A DNA stretch of 27,403 nucleotides from DATDAH01 sp036525535 (GCA_036525535.1 DATDAH010000049.1:1-27403), one strand, 5' to 3'; counted from the first letter of the stretch, positions 20,742-27,403 are shown. Notes: generated from the sequence alone by a model not told the origin. Translations and numbers: made by a program.

Positions 20742-20751
20742 AGTCTAGATT
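20742..20751. promoter_or_regulatory. Overlapping divergent -10 boxes around TCTAGA
   Basis: The 30-base gap between two divergent genes contains AGTCTAGATT. Read forward, TAGATT (20746-20751) ends eight bases before the SDR GTG at 20760. Read on the other strand, TAGACT (20747-20742) ends 12 bases before the aldolase ATG at 20729. Both hexamers use the palindrome TCTAGA (20744-20749), so the two promoters cannot be occupied together if this reading is right. Confidence 0.45.
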
Positions 20752-20759
20752 CACCGCGC

Positions 20760-21527
20760 GTGGGGGGTCGTCTGGAGGGCAAAGTCGCCATCGTCACGGG
20801 AGCGGCGCGAGGCCAGGGTGAGGCCGAGGCCCGCCTGTTCGTCGCCGAAGGAGCCCATGTGGTGGCCACCGACGTGCTGACCGACGCGGTCGAGGCGGTG
20901 GCCGCCGACCTCGGGGACGGGGCGATCGCGCTGACCCACGACGTGGCCGACGCCGACGCCTGGGCGTCGGTCGTCGCCGCGGCGCTGGACGCGTTCGGCG
21001 GGGTCGACGTGCTCGTCAACAACGCCGGCATCCACTGGATCCGGGCGATGGTGGACGAGGACCCGGCCGACCTCGAGCGCCTCCTGCGGGTGAACCTGGT
21101 CGGCCCCTACATCGGGATGCAGGCCGTGATCCCGGCGATGCAGGAGCGAGGCGGCGGCTCCATAGTCAACATCTCGAGCTTCGCCGGGCTGGCCGGGGCC
21201 TGGGGCCACAGCGCGTACGGCGCGTCGAAGTGGGGGCTGCGAGGCATCACCAAGACGGCGGCCATCGAGCTGGGCCCTCTGGGCATCCGGGTCAACTCGG
21301 TGCACCCCGGCCCCATCGACACCGCGATGCTGCCCGTGCCCGCCGACGCCCCGATGTTCACGGCGTACCCGTTGGGCCGGGCGGGCACGGCTGACGAGGT
21401 GGCCGAGGCCGTCCTCTTCCTGGCCTCCGACGCCTCGTCCTACCTGACCGGCGCCGAGCTGGCCGTCGACGGGGGCCTGGCCGCCGGGACCGTGCCCCGG
21501 GCCTCCGGGACGGCCCGGGCAGGCTGA
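20760..21527 (+). CDS. Short-chain dehydrogenase/reductase (glucose 1-dehydrogenase/hydroxysteroid dehydrogenase-like)
   Basis: A 255-residue classical SDR. Seen: the cofactor motif TGAARGQG (13-20), Asp38 at the end of strand 2 (VATDVL) favouring NAD, NNAG (87-90), catalytic Ser140 in NISSFAG, and Tyr153 and Lys157 in SAYGASK. The sequence ends in the usual YLTGAELAVDGG. It resembles 3-alpha/20-beta-hydroxysteroid dehydrogenase-type actinobacterial enzymes, but the substrate is not decided by sequence. The GTG start at 20760 was taken because the family begins at GRLEGKVAIVTG and the TAGATT box lies eight bases before; the long open frame upstream is only a shadow of the aldolase gene. It is followed after 25 bases by the P450 gene. 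Confidence 0.9.
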   Translation: MGGRLEGKVAIVTGAARGQGEAEARLFVAEGAHVVATDVLTDAVEAVAADLGDGAIALTHDVADADAWASVVAAALDAFGGVDVLVNNAGIHWIRAMVDEDPADLERLLRVNLVGPYIGMQAVIPAMQERGGGSIVNISSFAGLAGAWGHSAYGASKWGLRGITKTAAIELGPLGIRVNSVHPGPIDTAMLPVPADAPMFTAYPLGRAGTADEVAEAVLFLASDASSYLTGAELAVDGGLAAGTVPRASGTARAG

Positions 21528-21546
21528 ATACCGGGTCCAGTATCGT
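21528..21546 (+). promoter_or_regulatory. Imperfect palindrome over putative -10 of P450 gene
   Basis: ATACCGGGTCCAGTAT (21528-21543) is a palindrome at six of eight paired positions. TATCGT (21541-21546) at its edge ends six bases before the P450 ATG, again a leaderless arrangement. It may be a TetR-type operator; the regulator is unknown. Confidence 0.35.
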
Positions 21547-21552
21547 GCTCCC

Positions 21553-22761
21553 ATGACGACGGTCGAGACCGAGGCCAGCGAGCTCTACTGGGACCCGTTC
21601 GACACCGAGATCGACGCCCAGCCCTACGAGATCTGGCGCCGGATGCGGGACGAGGCCCCCGTCTACCGCAACGACACCTACGACTTCTGGGCCCTCTCCC
21701 GCTTCGACGATGTCGCCGCCGCCCACAAGGATCCCGCCACGTTCTCGTCGGCTCACGGCACCGTGCTCGAGCTCATGGGACCGGGGCTGTTCCCGCAGAA
21801 CATGATGATCTTCCTCGACCCGCCGGAGCACGGTCGGTTGCGGACGCTTGTCTCCCGGGCCTTCACGCCCCGGCGCATCGACGGCCTCGAGCCGCACATC
21901 CGGGAGCTCTGCGCCCAGTTGCTCGACCCCCACGTCGGCGGCGACGGGTTCGACTTCGTCCAGGACTTCGGCGCCCAGCTGCCCTCGATGGTGATCTCCG
22001 AGCTGCTCGGCGTGCCCGACGACCAGCGGGAAGCCGTGCGCCACGCCATCGACGACACCTTCCACATCGAGCCCGGCGTCGGGATGATCAACGACTTCGC
22101 GTTCGAGGCCCGCATCCGGCTCTTCGAGCACCTCGAGGCGATCCTCGCCGACCGCCGGGCCCACCCCCGTGACGACATGATCACCGACCTGGTCCAGGCC
22201 GAGATGCAGGACGAGGACGGCACGACCCGGCGGCTCACCGACGAGGAGTGCAACGGCTTCGTCAACCTGCTGGTCAGCGCCGGCACGGAGACCGTGGCCC
22301 GCCTCCTGGGCTGGGCCGCGATGACCCTGGAAGCCCATCCGGACCAGCGGGCCGAGCTCGCCGACGACGCCGAGCTGCTGCCCAACGCGGTCGACGAGCT
22401 GCTCCGCTACGAGGCGCCGTCACCGGTCCAGGGTCGGTGGACCACGACCGAGACCGAGTTCCACGGCACGACCATCCCCAAGGACAGCAAGGTCCTCCTC
22501 CTGACCGGCTCCGCCGGCCGGGACGAGCGCAAGTACCCAGACGGCGAGCGCTTCGACATCCACCGGGCGATCGATACCCACGTCTCGTTCGGCTATGGCA
22601 TCCACTTCTGCATCGGGGCCGCCCTGGCCCGGATGGAGGGCCGCATCGCGCTGGAGGAGGTCCTGGCCCGCTTCCCCGAATGGCTGGTCGACCACGACAA
22701 CGCCACCCGCCTGCACACCAGCACGGTGCGGGGCTGGATCAACGTCCCCGTCCGCGTCTGA
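21553..22761 (+). CDS. Cytochrome P450
   Basis: A 402-residue soluble bacterial P450. Seen: the I-helix oxygen-activation motif AGTET (243-247), the K-helix ExxR pair E282 and R285 (ELLRYEAP), and the haem loop FGYGIHFCIG (346-355) with Cys353 as the iron ligand followed by AALARMEGRIALEE. The length is normal and no key residue is missing. Needs a ferredoxin and reductase, neither encoded here. It probably hydroxylates a terpenoid, steroid or similar hydrophobic substrate. It lies 25 bases after an SDR, and hydroxylation followed by alcohol oxidation is a natural pair. A palindrome and -10-like box in that gap suggest it can also be transcribed independently. Confidence 0.95.
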   Translation: MTTVETEASELYWDPFDTEIDAQPYEIWRRMRDEAPVYRNDTYDFWALSRFDDVAAAHKDPATFSSAHGTVLELMGPGLFPQNMMIFLDPPEHGRLRTLVSRAFTPRRIDGLEPHIRELCAQLLDPHVGGDGFDFVQDFGAQLPSMVISELLGVPDDQREAVRHAIDDTFHIEPGVGMINDFAFEARIRLFEHLEAILADRRAHPRDDMITDLVQAEMQDEDGTTRRLTDEECNGFVNLLVSAGTETVARLLGWAAMTLEAHPDQRAELADDAELLPNAVDELLRYEAPSPVQGRWTTTETEFHGTTIPKDSKVLLLTGSAGRDERKYPDGERFDIHRAIDTHVSFGYGIHFCIGAALARMEGRIALEEVLARFPEWLVDHDNATRLHTSTVRGWINVPVRV

Positions 22762-22773
22762 TCGGCGACGCCG

Positions 22774-23562
22774 ATGCCCGTCGACGAGCCGTGGAACATG
22801 AAGCCTCCCCGACCCCACGTCGAGCCGTCGGCGCGCTGGATCCGGGCCCGGGTGGGTGAGAACGTCCTGGCCGACAGCCGGCGGGCCATGCTGCTCGCCT
22901 GGTACGGACCTGGACGCCTCCCGACCTATGCCCTCCCTGCCGAGGACGTCCGGACCGAGCGCTTCACCCCGACGGCGGGGGCCGGCACCGAAGACTTCCT
23001 GGTCGACCACGACATCGACGTCGACGGCCGGGTCCTCACCCGGGCCGCCCGCCTGTTCCGGGACCCGCCTTCCCCGCTGCGCGGCCTGGACGGCCACTGG
23101 ACGTTCACCTGGGACCAGGGTGTGGCCTGGTTCGAGGAGGCGATGGAGGTCCACGTCCACGCTCGGGACACGTCGAAGCGGGTCGACGTCGTGCCCAGCG
23201 AGCGCCATGTGCGGGTCGAGGTCGACGGCGAGGTCGTCGCCGACTCCGGCCGGCCCCATGCGCTGTTCGAGAGCTGGCTGCCGACCCGTTGGTACCTGCC
23301 GCCGGTCGATGTGAACGAGGACCTGCTCGTGGCGTCGGATACGACGAGCGACTGCCCCTACAAGGGCCACGCCACCTACTGGTCGGTGCAGACCGCAACG
23401 GGGCTCCACCCGGACGTCCTCTGGACCTATACGGACCCGATCGTCGAGTGCCCCCGGATCGCGGGCCTGATCTCGTTCTTCAACGAGCGGGTCGACCTGG
23501 TCGTCGACGGCGTCCTCCAGGAGCGACCCCTCACCCCCTGGTCCCACGGCGCGCCGCCCTGA
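22774..23562 (+). CDS. DUF427 domain-containing protein, two DUF427-like units
   Basis: A 262-residue protein. The second half is a clear DUF427 unit: SERHVRVEVDGEVVADS (142-158), LPTRWYLPPVDV (169-180) and TSDCPYKGHATYW (191-203). Residues about 15-65 (SARWIRARVGENVLADSRR, LPTYALPAEDV) repeat the first part of the same pattern without the CPYKG box, so the protein looks like a degenerate-plus-complete pair, an arrangement known in this family. Biochemical function is not established. The ATG at 22774 is 12 bases after the P450 stop, which makes cotranscription likely. It ends just before the ArsR promoter. Confidence 0.8.
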   Translation: MPVDEPWNMKPPRPHVEPSARWIRARVGENVLADSRRAMLLAWYGPGRLPTYALPAEDVRTERFTPTAGAGTEDFLVDHDIDVDGRVLTRAARLFRDPPSPLRGLDGHWTFTWDQGVAWFEEAMEVHVHARDTSKRVDVVPSERHVRVEVDGEVVADSGRPHALFESWLPTRWYLPPVDVNEDLLVASDTTSDCPYKGHATYWSVQTATGLHPDVLWTYTDPIVECPRIAGLISFFNERVDLVVDGVLQERPLTPWSHGAPP

Positions 23563-23576
23563 TCATCGCCTGCGTG

Positions 23577-23641
23577 TTGTCAACCAAATGGTTGACAACA
23601 GGTGCCCGGCGTCGTAGGTTGTCTTCAACCAAACGGTTGAA
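23577..23641 (+). promoter_or_regulatory. ArsR promoter with two operator copies
   Basis: TTGACA (23592-23597), a 17-base spacer and TAGGTT (23615-23620) give a good promoter. Two inverted repeats flank it: TTGTCAACC-N4-GGTTGACAA (23577-23598), overlapping the -35, and TTCAACC-N4-GGTTGAA (23624-23641), just after the -10 and over the expected start point. Their shared core is CAACCAAA-Y-GGTTG and their centres are 45 bp apart. Autorepression by the ArsR product is the obvious reading. Confidence 0.8.
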
Positions 23642-23655
23642 CATGAGGAGGACGG

Positions 23656-24015
23656 GTGCCGGCTGATCCGCTGTCGAAGGTGTTCTCGGCGCTGGCCGAT
23701 CCCACCCGACGGGACATGGTCGCTCGACTCACGCGGGCCGACGCCACCGTGAACGAGCTGGCCGAGCCCTACGACGTCAGCGTCCAGGCCGTCTCCAAGC
23801 ACCTGAAGGTGCTCGAAGGCGCCGGCCTCGTCACCCGGAGCCGGGAGGCCCAGCGCCGACCGGTGCACCTGGAAGCGGAGGTCTTCGACCTGATGACCAA
23901 GTGGATCGAGCGCTACCGCCGCCAGGCCGAGGAGCGCTACCAGCGCCTCGACGCCCTCCTCGCCACGATGCCCGATGGTGACCCCGAACCACCCGACACA
24001 GGAGAGAAGCCGTGA
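23656..24015 (+). CDS. ArsR family transcriptional repressor (AHSA1-linked type)
   Basis: A 119-residue winged-helix regulator. Seen: LSKVFSALADPTRRDMVARL (6-25) and the recognition helix region VSVQAVSKHLKVLEGAGLV (41-59), both standard for ArsR. It has no cysteine, so thiol-based metal sensing is excluded; it belongs with the metal-independent repressors paired with SRPBCC/AHSA1 genes. The GTG at 23656 is chosen because AGGAGG (23646-23651) lies four bases before it; the ATG at 23643 soon hits a stop. The end overlaps the SRPBCC gene as GTGA. Two operators sit in its promoter. Confidence 0.92.
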   Translation: MPADPLSKVFSALADPTRRDMVARLTRADATVNELAEPYDVSVQAVSKHLKVLEGAGLVTRSREAQRRPVHLEAEVFDLMTKWIERYRRQAEERYQRLDALLATMPDGDPEPPDTGEKP

Positions 24016-24500
24016 CCATGGCCACGACCGACCACGAGACCCAGATCATCGTCGACCCCGACGTCCCCCTCGTGCGGATCATCCGCGAGTTCGACGCCCC
24101 GCCCGAGAAGGTCTTCCGGGCCCACGCCGACCCTGAGCTCTTCGCTCAGTGGATCGGGCCGGACAACATGACGGCCCGGGTCGACCACTTCGACTGCCGC
24201 ACCGGCGGCGCCTGGCGCTACACGATGGCGCGCGACGACTTCGAGGCGAGCTTCCACGGCTCGTTCCACGACGTCGTCCCCAACGAGCTCATCGTCCAGA
24301 CGTTCACCTTCGACGGAGTGCCCGAGGGCGTGGCCCTGGAGACGCTGCACCTCGAAGACCTCGGCGACGGCCGGACTCGGCTGACGGCGACGTCGCTGGT
24401 CGACAGCTTCGAGAGCCGCGACGCCGTCGTCGCCAGCGGCATGGAGACCGGTGTGGTCGAGGGCTACAACAAGCTCGACGCCCTCCTCGCCGAGGACTGA
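24012..24500 (+). CDS. SRPBCC/AHSA1 family protein
   Basis: A 162-residue Bet v1-fold protein of the AHSA1 (activator of Hsp90 ATPase homologue) group. Seen: VRIIREFDAPPEKVFRAHADPELF, QWIGPDNMTARVDHFDCRTGG, and a C-terminal helix GMETGVVEGYNKLDALL. Bacterial members pair with ArsR repressors and probably bind hydrophobic ligands; despite the name, no Hsp90 role is established for them. The GTG at 24012 overlaps the ArsR stop by four bases; the ATG at 24018 is an alternative. Its last codons and stop form the left arm of the shared terminator with the converging Rieske gene. Confidence 0.9.
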   Translation: MTMATTDHETQIIVDPDVPLVRIIREFDAPPEKVFRAHADPELFAQWIGPDNMTARVDHFDCRTGGAWRYTMARDDFEASFHGSFHDVVPNELIVQTFTFDGVPEGVALETLHLEDLGDGRTRLTATSLVDSFESRDAVVASGMETGVVEGYNKLDALLAED

Positions 24501-24516
24501 GTGCCCTTCAGTCCTC
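24492..24516. terminator. Compact bidirectional terminator made of both genes' last codons
   Basis: GAGGACTGA (24492-24500) and TCAGTCCTC (24508-24516) form a perfect 9-bp stem with a 7-base loop. Each arm is the Glu-Asp-stop end of one of the two converging genes. There is no T-tract. Confidence 0.6.
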
Positions 24517-25584
24517 CATCAGCTCGGCTTCGTCGCTGGGGTCGTAGTTCGAGTAGAACTGCCGGCTCCAGCGACGGTGCTCGAGGATGTACTTCTCGCT
24601 CTTCGTCAGCACCGGCCGGGGCCGGTAGATCTTGTTCTCCCAGATGGGGATGTCCTGGCTGACCCCGCTGCAGAAGGCGTCGGCCGCCTCCTTGACCGAG
24701 GCCTCACCGTTGGCCTTGGGCGCGGTGAAGACCCAGCGCACGAGGACGTTCTCCTCGTCGATGGGCGTGGTCGAGGACAGGAAGGTGACCCAGCCCTTGA
24801 TGCGCAGGACGCCGAGGCCGAGGCCGTAGCCCTCCCTTACGAAGTTGCCGTCCTGGCCGACCGTGCGCTTGTAGGTGCCGTCGACGAAGAAGTCGTCCTC
24901 GGGGATGGCGTCGGTGCCATGGACGTAGCGGAAGTGGGCGAAGTCCACGTTGTTCTCGGCCATGTCCTGGCAGGGCACGGCGATCTCGAACTCGCGGCAG
25001 TCGATCGGCGTCCAGTCGGGGCTGGAGAACTCCTCGACCTCGGGGACCTCGTAGAACGGCGCTTCGCCCTCGGCGTGGTGCCAGGCCCAGATCATCTGGT
25101 TGCGCTCGACGGTCGGGTACGTGCGGGCGTGGGCCTTGGACGGGATGTGGTCGCTGGTCGAGTACGGGATGTCGACGCACTGGCCGTCGGGCCCGAACGA
25201 CCAACCGTGGAACGGGCAGCGCAGGCACTCCTCCTCCACCTTGCCCCCGACGGCCAGGTGGGCGCCGAGGTGGGGGCAGTGGGCATCGAGGACGCGGGGC
25301 TGGCCCGAGATCGTGCGGTAGAGGACGAGGTCCCGGCCGAAGAGGTAGAGGGCCTTGACCTGCCCGGGATCCAGCTCGTCGGACCGGGAGACGATGAACC
25401 AGCCGTTGGGGACCGGGAAGGGGAAGCGCCGGCCCCGCTGGCGGGTCACCTTCAGGCGGCGGTCCGGGTCGGTGACCATCTCGGCGTCCCGCGGCATGGG
25501 CAGGCCGGTGAGCCCGGCGCGGGCTTCGGACTCACGAGCGGTGCTCGGGGGCGGGTTCTTCAGCAGTTCCGATACGTCAGTCAC
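24508..25584 (-). CDS. Rieske 2Fe-2S non-haem iron oxygenase, KshA-like (second copy)
   Basis: A 358-residue oxygenase component. Rieske ligands are C103 and H105 (HCPHLGAHL) and C123 and H126 (CPFHGW). The catalytic iron motif has D214, H217 and H222 in ENNVDFAHFRYVHG. Architecture matches 3-ketosteroid 9-alpha-hydroxylase/cholesterol-desaturase-like oxygenases, and it is clearly related to but divergent from the protein at 6139-7227. The N-terminal 30 residues are a Pro/Ser-rich extension. No reductase is encoded nearby. The ATG at 25584 overlaps the amidohydrolase stop by eight bases, so it is the third gene of a minus-strand operon with an SDR and the amidohydrolase. Substrate unknown, likely a hydrophobic ring compound. 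Confidence 0.9.
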   Translation of the reverse strand: MTDVSELLKNPPPSTARESEARAGLTGLPMPRDAEMVTDPDRRLKVTRQRGRRFPFPVPNGWFIVSRSDELDPGQVKALYLFGRDLVLYRTISGQPRVLDAHCPHLGAHLAVGGKVEEECLRCPFHGWSFGPDGQCVDIPYSTSDHIPSKAHARTYPTVERNQMIWAWHHAEGEAPFYEVPEVEEFSSPDWTPIDCREFEIAVPCQDMAENNVDFAHFRYVHGTDAIPEDDFFVDGTYKRTVGQDGNFVREGYGLGLGVLRIKGWVTFLSSTTPIDEENVLVRWVFTAPKANGEASVKEAADAFCSGVSQDIPIWENKIYRPRPVLTKSEKYILEHRRWSRQFYSNYDPSDEAELMED

Positions 25585-26815
25585 GGTCCTCGGGGACCTC
25601 CTGTAGTGGGGTGTCGCCGTGGATGTCCTCCACGAGGGGGCCGATGCGCTCGACCAGCGGGGCCAGCGAGGCGGTGTCGATGCCGTAGAGACCGACGGCG
25701 TTGTGGCCCAGGATGGCTCGACACTCGTCGTGGGGCACGTCCTTGAAGCGGCGCCGGACCAGTTCGCGGGTGTAGGGGAAAGTGCCCTCGGGGTGCGGGA
25801 AGTCGTTGCCCCAGAGCAGGTTGCCGATGCCGACCGCGTGACGCCGGCCGATGTCCTCGACGCCCGGGGTCGAAGCGGCGAAGAAGCAGTTGCGGTCGAT
25901 GTACTCGCTGGGCTTCATCGAGATCTGCTCGCGGAAGGCGTCGCCCATCTTCCGGGTGTTGTGGCCGCCGAGGTACTTCTCGTCCATCTTGGTGACCAGG
26001 TCCGGAACCCACCAGGCGCCGTTCTCGGCGATCACGTAGCGGAGGTCGGGGTGGCGCTCGAACACGCCGGCCCAGAGCAGGACCCAGAGCGGACGGGCCG
26101 CCCACCAGTACGCCTCGGTGGCGTAGATGGCCATGAAGCCCGGGCCGATCTCGTAGTCCGCGGGGCCGGCGCCGGAGTGGGTGTGCAGGACGAGGCCCCG
26201 CTCGGCCACCGCCGCCCAAACGGGCTCGTAGACCGGCTCGTGGTAGGCCGGGGAGTCGAACCAGCGGGTGGGGATCATCACGCCCCGCAGGCCCCGGTCG
26301 GCGACCTCGTGGATCTCGGTCACGGCGGCGTCGACATCGACCACGATGGGCACGACGGCCACGCCGATGCGGCGGTGGGGCTCCTTGGCACAGAAGTCGG
26401 CCAGCCAGCGGTTGTGGGCCCGGGCCCCGGCGAAGACCAGCTCGGGATCACAGCCGGTGGGGTTGCCCAGGCCGGAGCCGAAAGGTGAGCTGGCCACCCG
26501 ACCAGTACCCAGCACGTCGGCGTCCGGGAAGAGGACCTCGGCCGCCACCCCCTCGCCGTCCAGGCGCTCGTTGCGGGCATCGGAGTCATACGCGGCCTGC
26601 AGGCCGCCGTCGCCGGTCTTGGCCTCCCACTCCTTGCGGAAGTCCTGGTTCATGGACTGCTGGAACTCTCGGATCACGCCCAGCTCGGCCTGATGGGCGT
26701 CGAACTGCGGGTGGTACTGCTCGTCCAGGTACTCCCGGTAGTGGTCGGCCGGCGGGCCGGTGTGGCCGTCGGCGGAGATCAGCAGGTAGCGGTCATCGGG
26801 CAGGGCTGAGCTCAC
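25577..26815 (-). CDS. Amidohydrolase family protein (amidohydrolase_2)
   Basis: A 412-residue metal-dependent TIM-barrel enzyme. Seen: the N-terminal ISADGHTGPP, where the usual metal HxH/ExH motif appears as DGH, VAAEVLFPDADVLG, RRIGVAVVPIVDVDAAVTEI-like middle region, GLVLHTHSGAGP with candidate metal histidines, RYVIAENGAWW, and LLWGNDFPHPEGTFP with the conserved catalytic/metal aspartate. Members of this group (ACMSD-like, gamma-resorcylate-decarboxylase-like) decarboxylate or hydrolyse aromatic and enol compounds and often lie beside Rieske and SDR genes. The GTG start at 26815 overlaps the SDR stop as GTGA; the end overlaps the Rieske start by eight bases. The exact reaction is unknown. 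Confidence 0.88.
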   Translation of the reverse strand: MSSALPDDRYLLISADGHTGPPADHYREYLDEQYHPQFDAHQAELGVIREFQQSMNQDFRKEWEAKTGDGGLQAAYDSDARNERLDGEGVAAEVLFPDADVLGTGRVASSPFGSGLGNPTGCDPELVFAGARAHNRWLADFCAKEPHRRIGVAVVPIVVDVDAAVTEIHEVADRGLRGVMIPTRWFDSPAYHEPVYEPVWAAVAERGLVLHTHSGAGPADYEIGPGFMAIYATEAYWWAARPLWVLLWAGVFERHPDLRYVIAENGAWWVPDLVTKMDEKYLGGHNTRKMGDAFREQISMKPSEYIDRNCFFAASTPGVEDIGRRHAVGIGNLLWGNDFPHPEGTFPYTRELVRRRFKDVPHDECRAILGHNAVGLYGIDTASLAPLVERIGPLVEDIHGDTPLQEVPEDRD

Positions 26816-27403
26816 AGCAGTCCCTTCTCGTGGACAGGTAGGCGACCGGCGGCGAACGTCTCACCCCGCGTGCGGAGGGTGTCGGCGATCTTCTCGCGAC
26901 CGATCATGACGATGAAGTCGTCGTCCTTGATCCCGGCGATCAACACCCGGGCCAGCTCGTTGAGGTCCTGCCAGGGCAACTGGTAGCCCCCCTGGTCGGC
27001 CATGGCCTCGAGCTTCTCGACGGTCATGGGCTCGGTGGTGCGGGGCCGCTCGCGGGCCAGCTCGTCGGGCCGTGTCCTGTCCGAGGTCCACAGGCCGGTG
27101 CGGAGCAGCCCACCCGACGGGTAGAAGATCGACGCCTTCAGCTTGGTCCCTTCGCTCTCCAGCTGGCTGGCCAGGCACTCGGTGAATGTGGTCACCGCGG
27201 CCTTGCTGGCGGCGTAGACCGAGGCCGTGGGCATCGGCTCGATGCCCCCGTCACCGGAGGACGTGTTGACCACGTGACCCTCCTCGTCCGCCTCGATCAT
27301 CCGGGGCACGAAGGCCAGAACGCCGTTGACCACGCCCATGACGTTGACGCCGTGGACCCAGCGCCAGTCGTTGACGGTGGTCTCCCACGGCGTCGACGAC
27401 GGG
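26812..27403 (-). CDS. Short-chain dehydrogenase/reductase, C-terminal part (cut by window edge)
   Basis: The frame is open from base 27403 to the stop at 26812, so the start and the cofactor-binding N-terminus lie outside. Visible from the edge: WETTVNDWRWVHGVNVMGVV, which is the helix before the active site of SDRs, then HVVNTSSGDGG with the catalytic serine region and YAASKAAVTTF with the Tyr-x3-Lys pair. The C-terminal half has a longer tail (AMADQGGYQLPWQDLNELAR) as in the SDR group annotated with steroid or cyclohexanol-type substrates. It is the first visible gene of the operon with the amidohydrolase and Rieske oxygenase, overlapping the former by four bases. Confidence 0.88.
   Translation of the reverse strand, partial: PSSTPWETTVNDWRWVHGVNVMGVVNGVLAFVPRMIEADEEGHVVNTSSGDGGIEPMPTASVYAASKAAVTTFTECLASQLESEGTKLKASIFYPSGGLLRTGLWTSDRTRPDELARERPRTTEPMTVEKLEAMADQGGYQLPWQDLNELARVLIAGIKDDDFIVMIGREKIADTLRTRGETFAAGRLPVHEKGLL

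Noticed and set aside
20187..20759. N-terminal extension of the SDR to an upstream ATG
   Set aside because: It would run antisense through the class II aldolase and adds no SDR sequence; the family start and promoter box fit GTG 20760.
1..27403. Possible tRNA genes, CRISPR arrays, insertion sequences or phage attachment sites
   Set aside because: No cloverleaf with conserved T-loop, no regularly spaced direct repeats, no transposase or integrase motif was found on reading both strands.

Overview
The window reads as a chromosomal segment of a high-GC actinobacterium. Codons are strongly G/C-ending, and it carries an F420-type luciferase-like oxidoreductase, a Gram-positive-style lipoprotein binding protein, KshA-like Rieske oxygenases and many apparently leaderless genes. 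Acidimicrobiia (Ilumatobacter/Iamia-like) is my best guess, inferred from general gene style and not from any marker gene. The region is densely coded. No tRNA, rRNA, CRISPR array, insertion sequence or phage gene was seen, and no gap exceeds 300 bases.

Layout. (1) 1-2858, minus strand: end of a tyrosine/phenylacetate-type catabolic cluster in the order VOC protein, SRPBCC protein, fumarylacetoacetase, then homogentisate 1,2-dioxygenase running off the left edge. (2) 2994-4718, plus: a second FAH-fold enzyme and an alpha/beta hydrolase. (3) 4761-7227, plus: a tightly coupled operon of methyltransferase, TetR regulator and Rieske oxygenase, headed by a palindrome placed between the -35 and -10 boxes. 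(4) 7273-8648, minus: cupin and F420-dependent oxidoreductase, divergent from 8716-10967, plus: sulfotransferase and quinone-oxidoreductase-like MDR protein. (5) 11050-17379, plus: a branched-chain-amino-acid-type (HAAT) ABC transporter condensed into three genes: a lipoprotein binding protein, an MFS permease fused to a LivF-type ATPase, and a LivH-LivM-LivG triple fusion. (6) 17495-20729, minus: patatin, a tandem-duplicated VOC protein, an alpha/beta hydrolase and a class II aldolase. (7) 20760-23562, plus: SDR, cytochrome P450, DUF427 protein. (8) 23656-24500, plus: ArsR repressor with an AHSA1/SRPBCC partner under a doubly operated promoter. (9) 24508-27403, minus: SDR (cut by the right edge), amidohydrolase and a second KshA-like Rieske oxygenase.

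The overall picture is an aromatic/steroid-like/xenobiotic catabolic neighbourhood made of many small regulated units plus one importer. Substrates cannot be read from sequence alone. The most unusual item is the MFS-ABC fusion (12395-14584) inside the condensed HAAT transporter. Regulatory DNA is also informative. At least nine operon-leading genes have a -10-like hexamer ending only 6-9 bases before the start codon, which points to leaderless mRNAs. Two divergent genes appear to share one TCTAGA core as overlapping -10 boxes. Two intergenic hairpins 6.5 kb apart share their arms and look like copies of one palindromic element.
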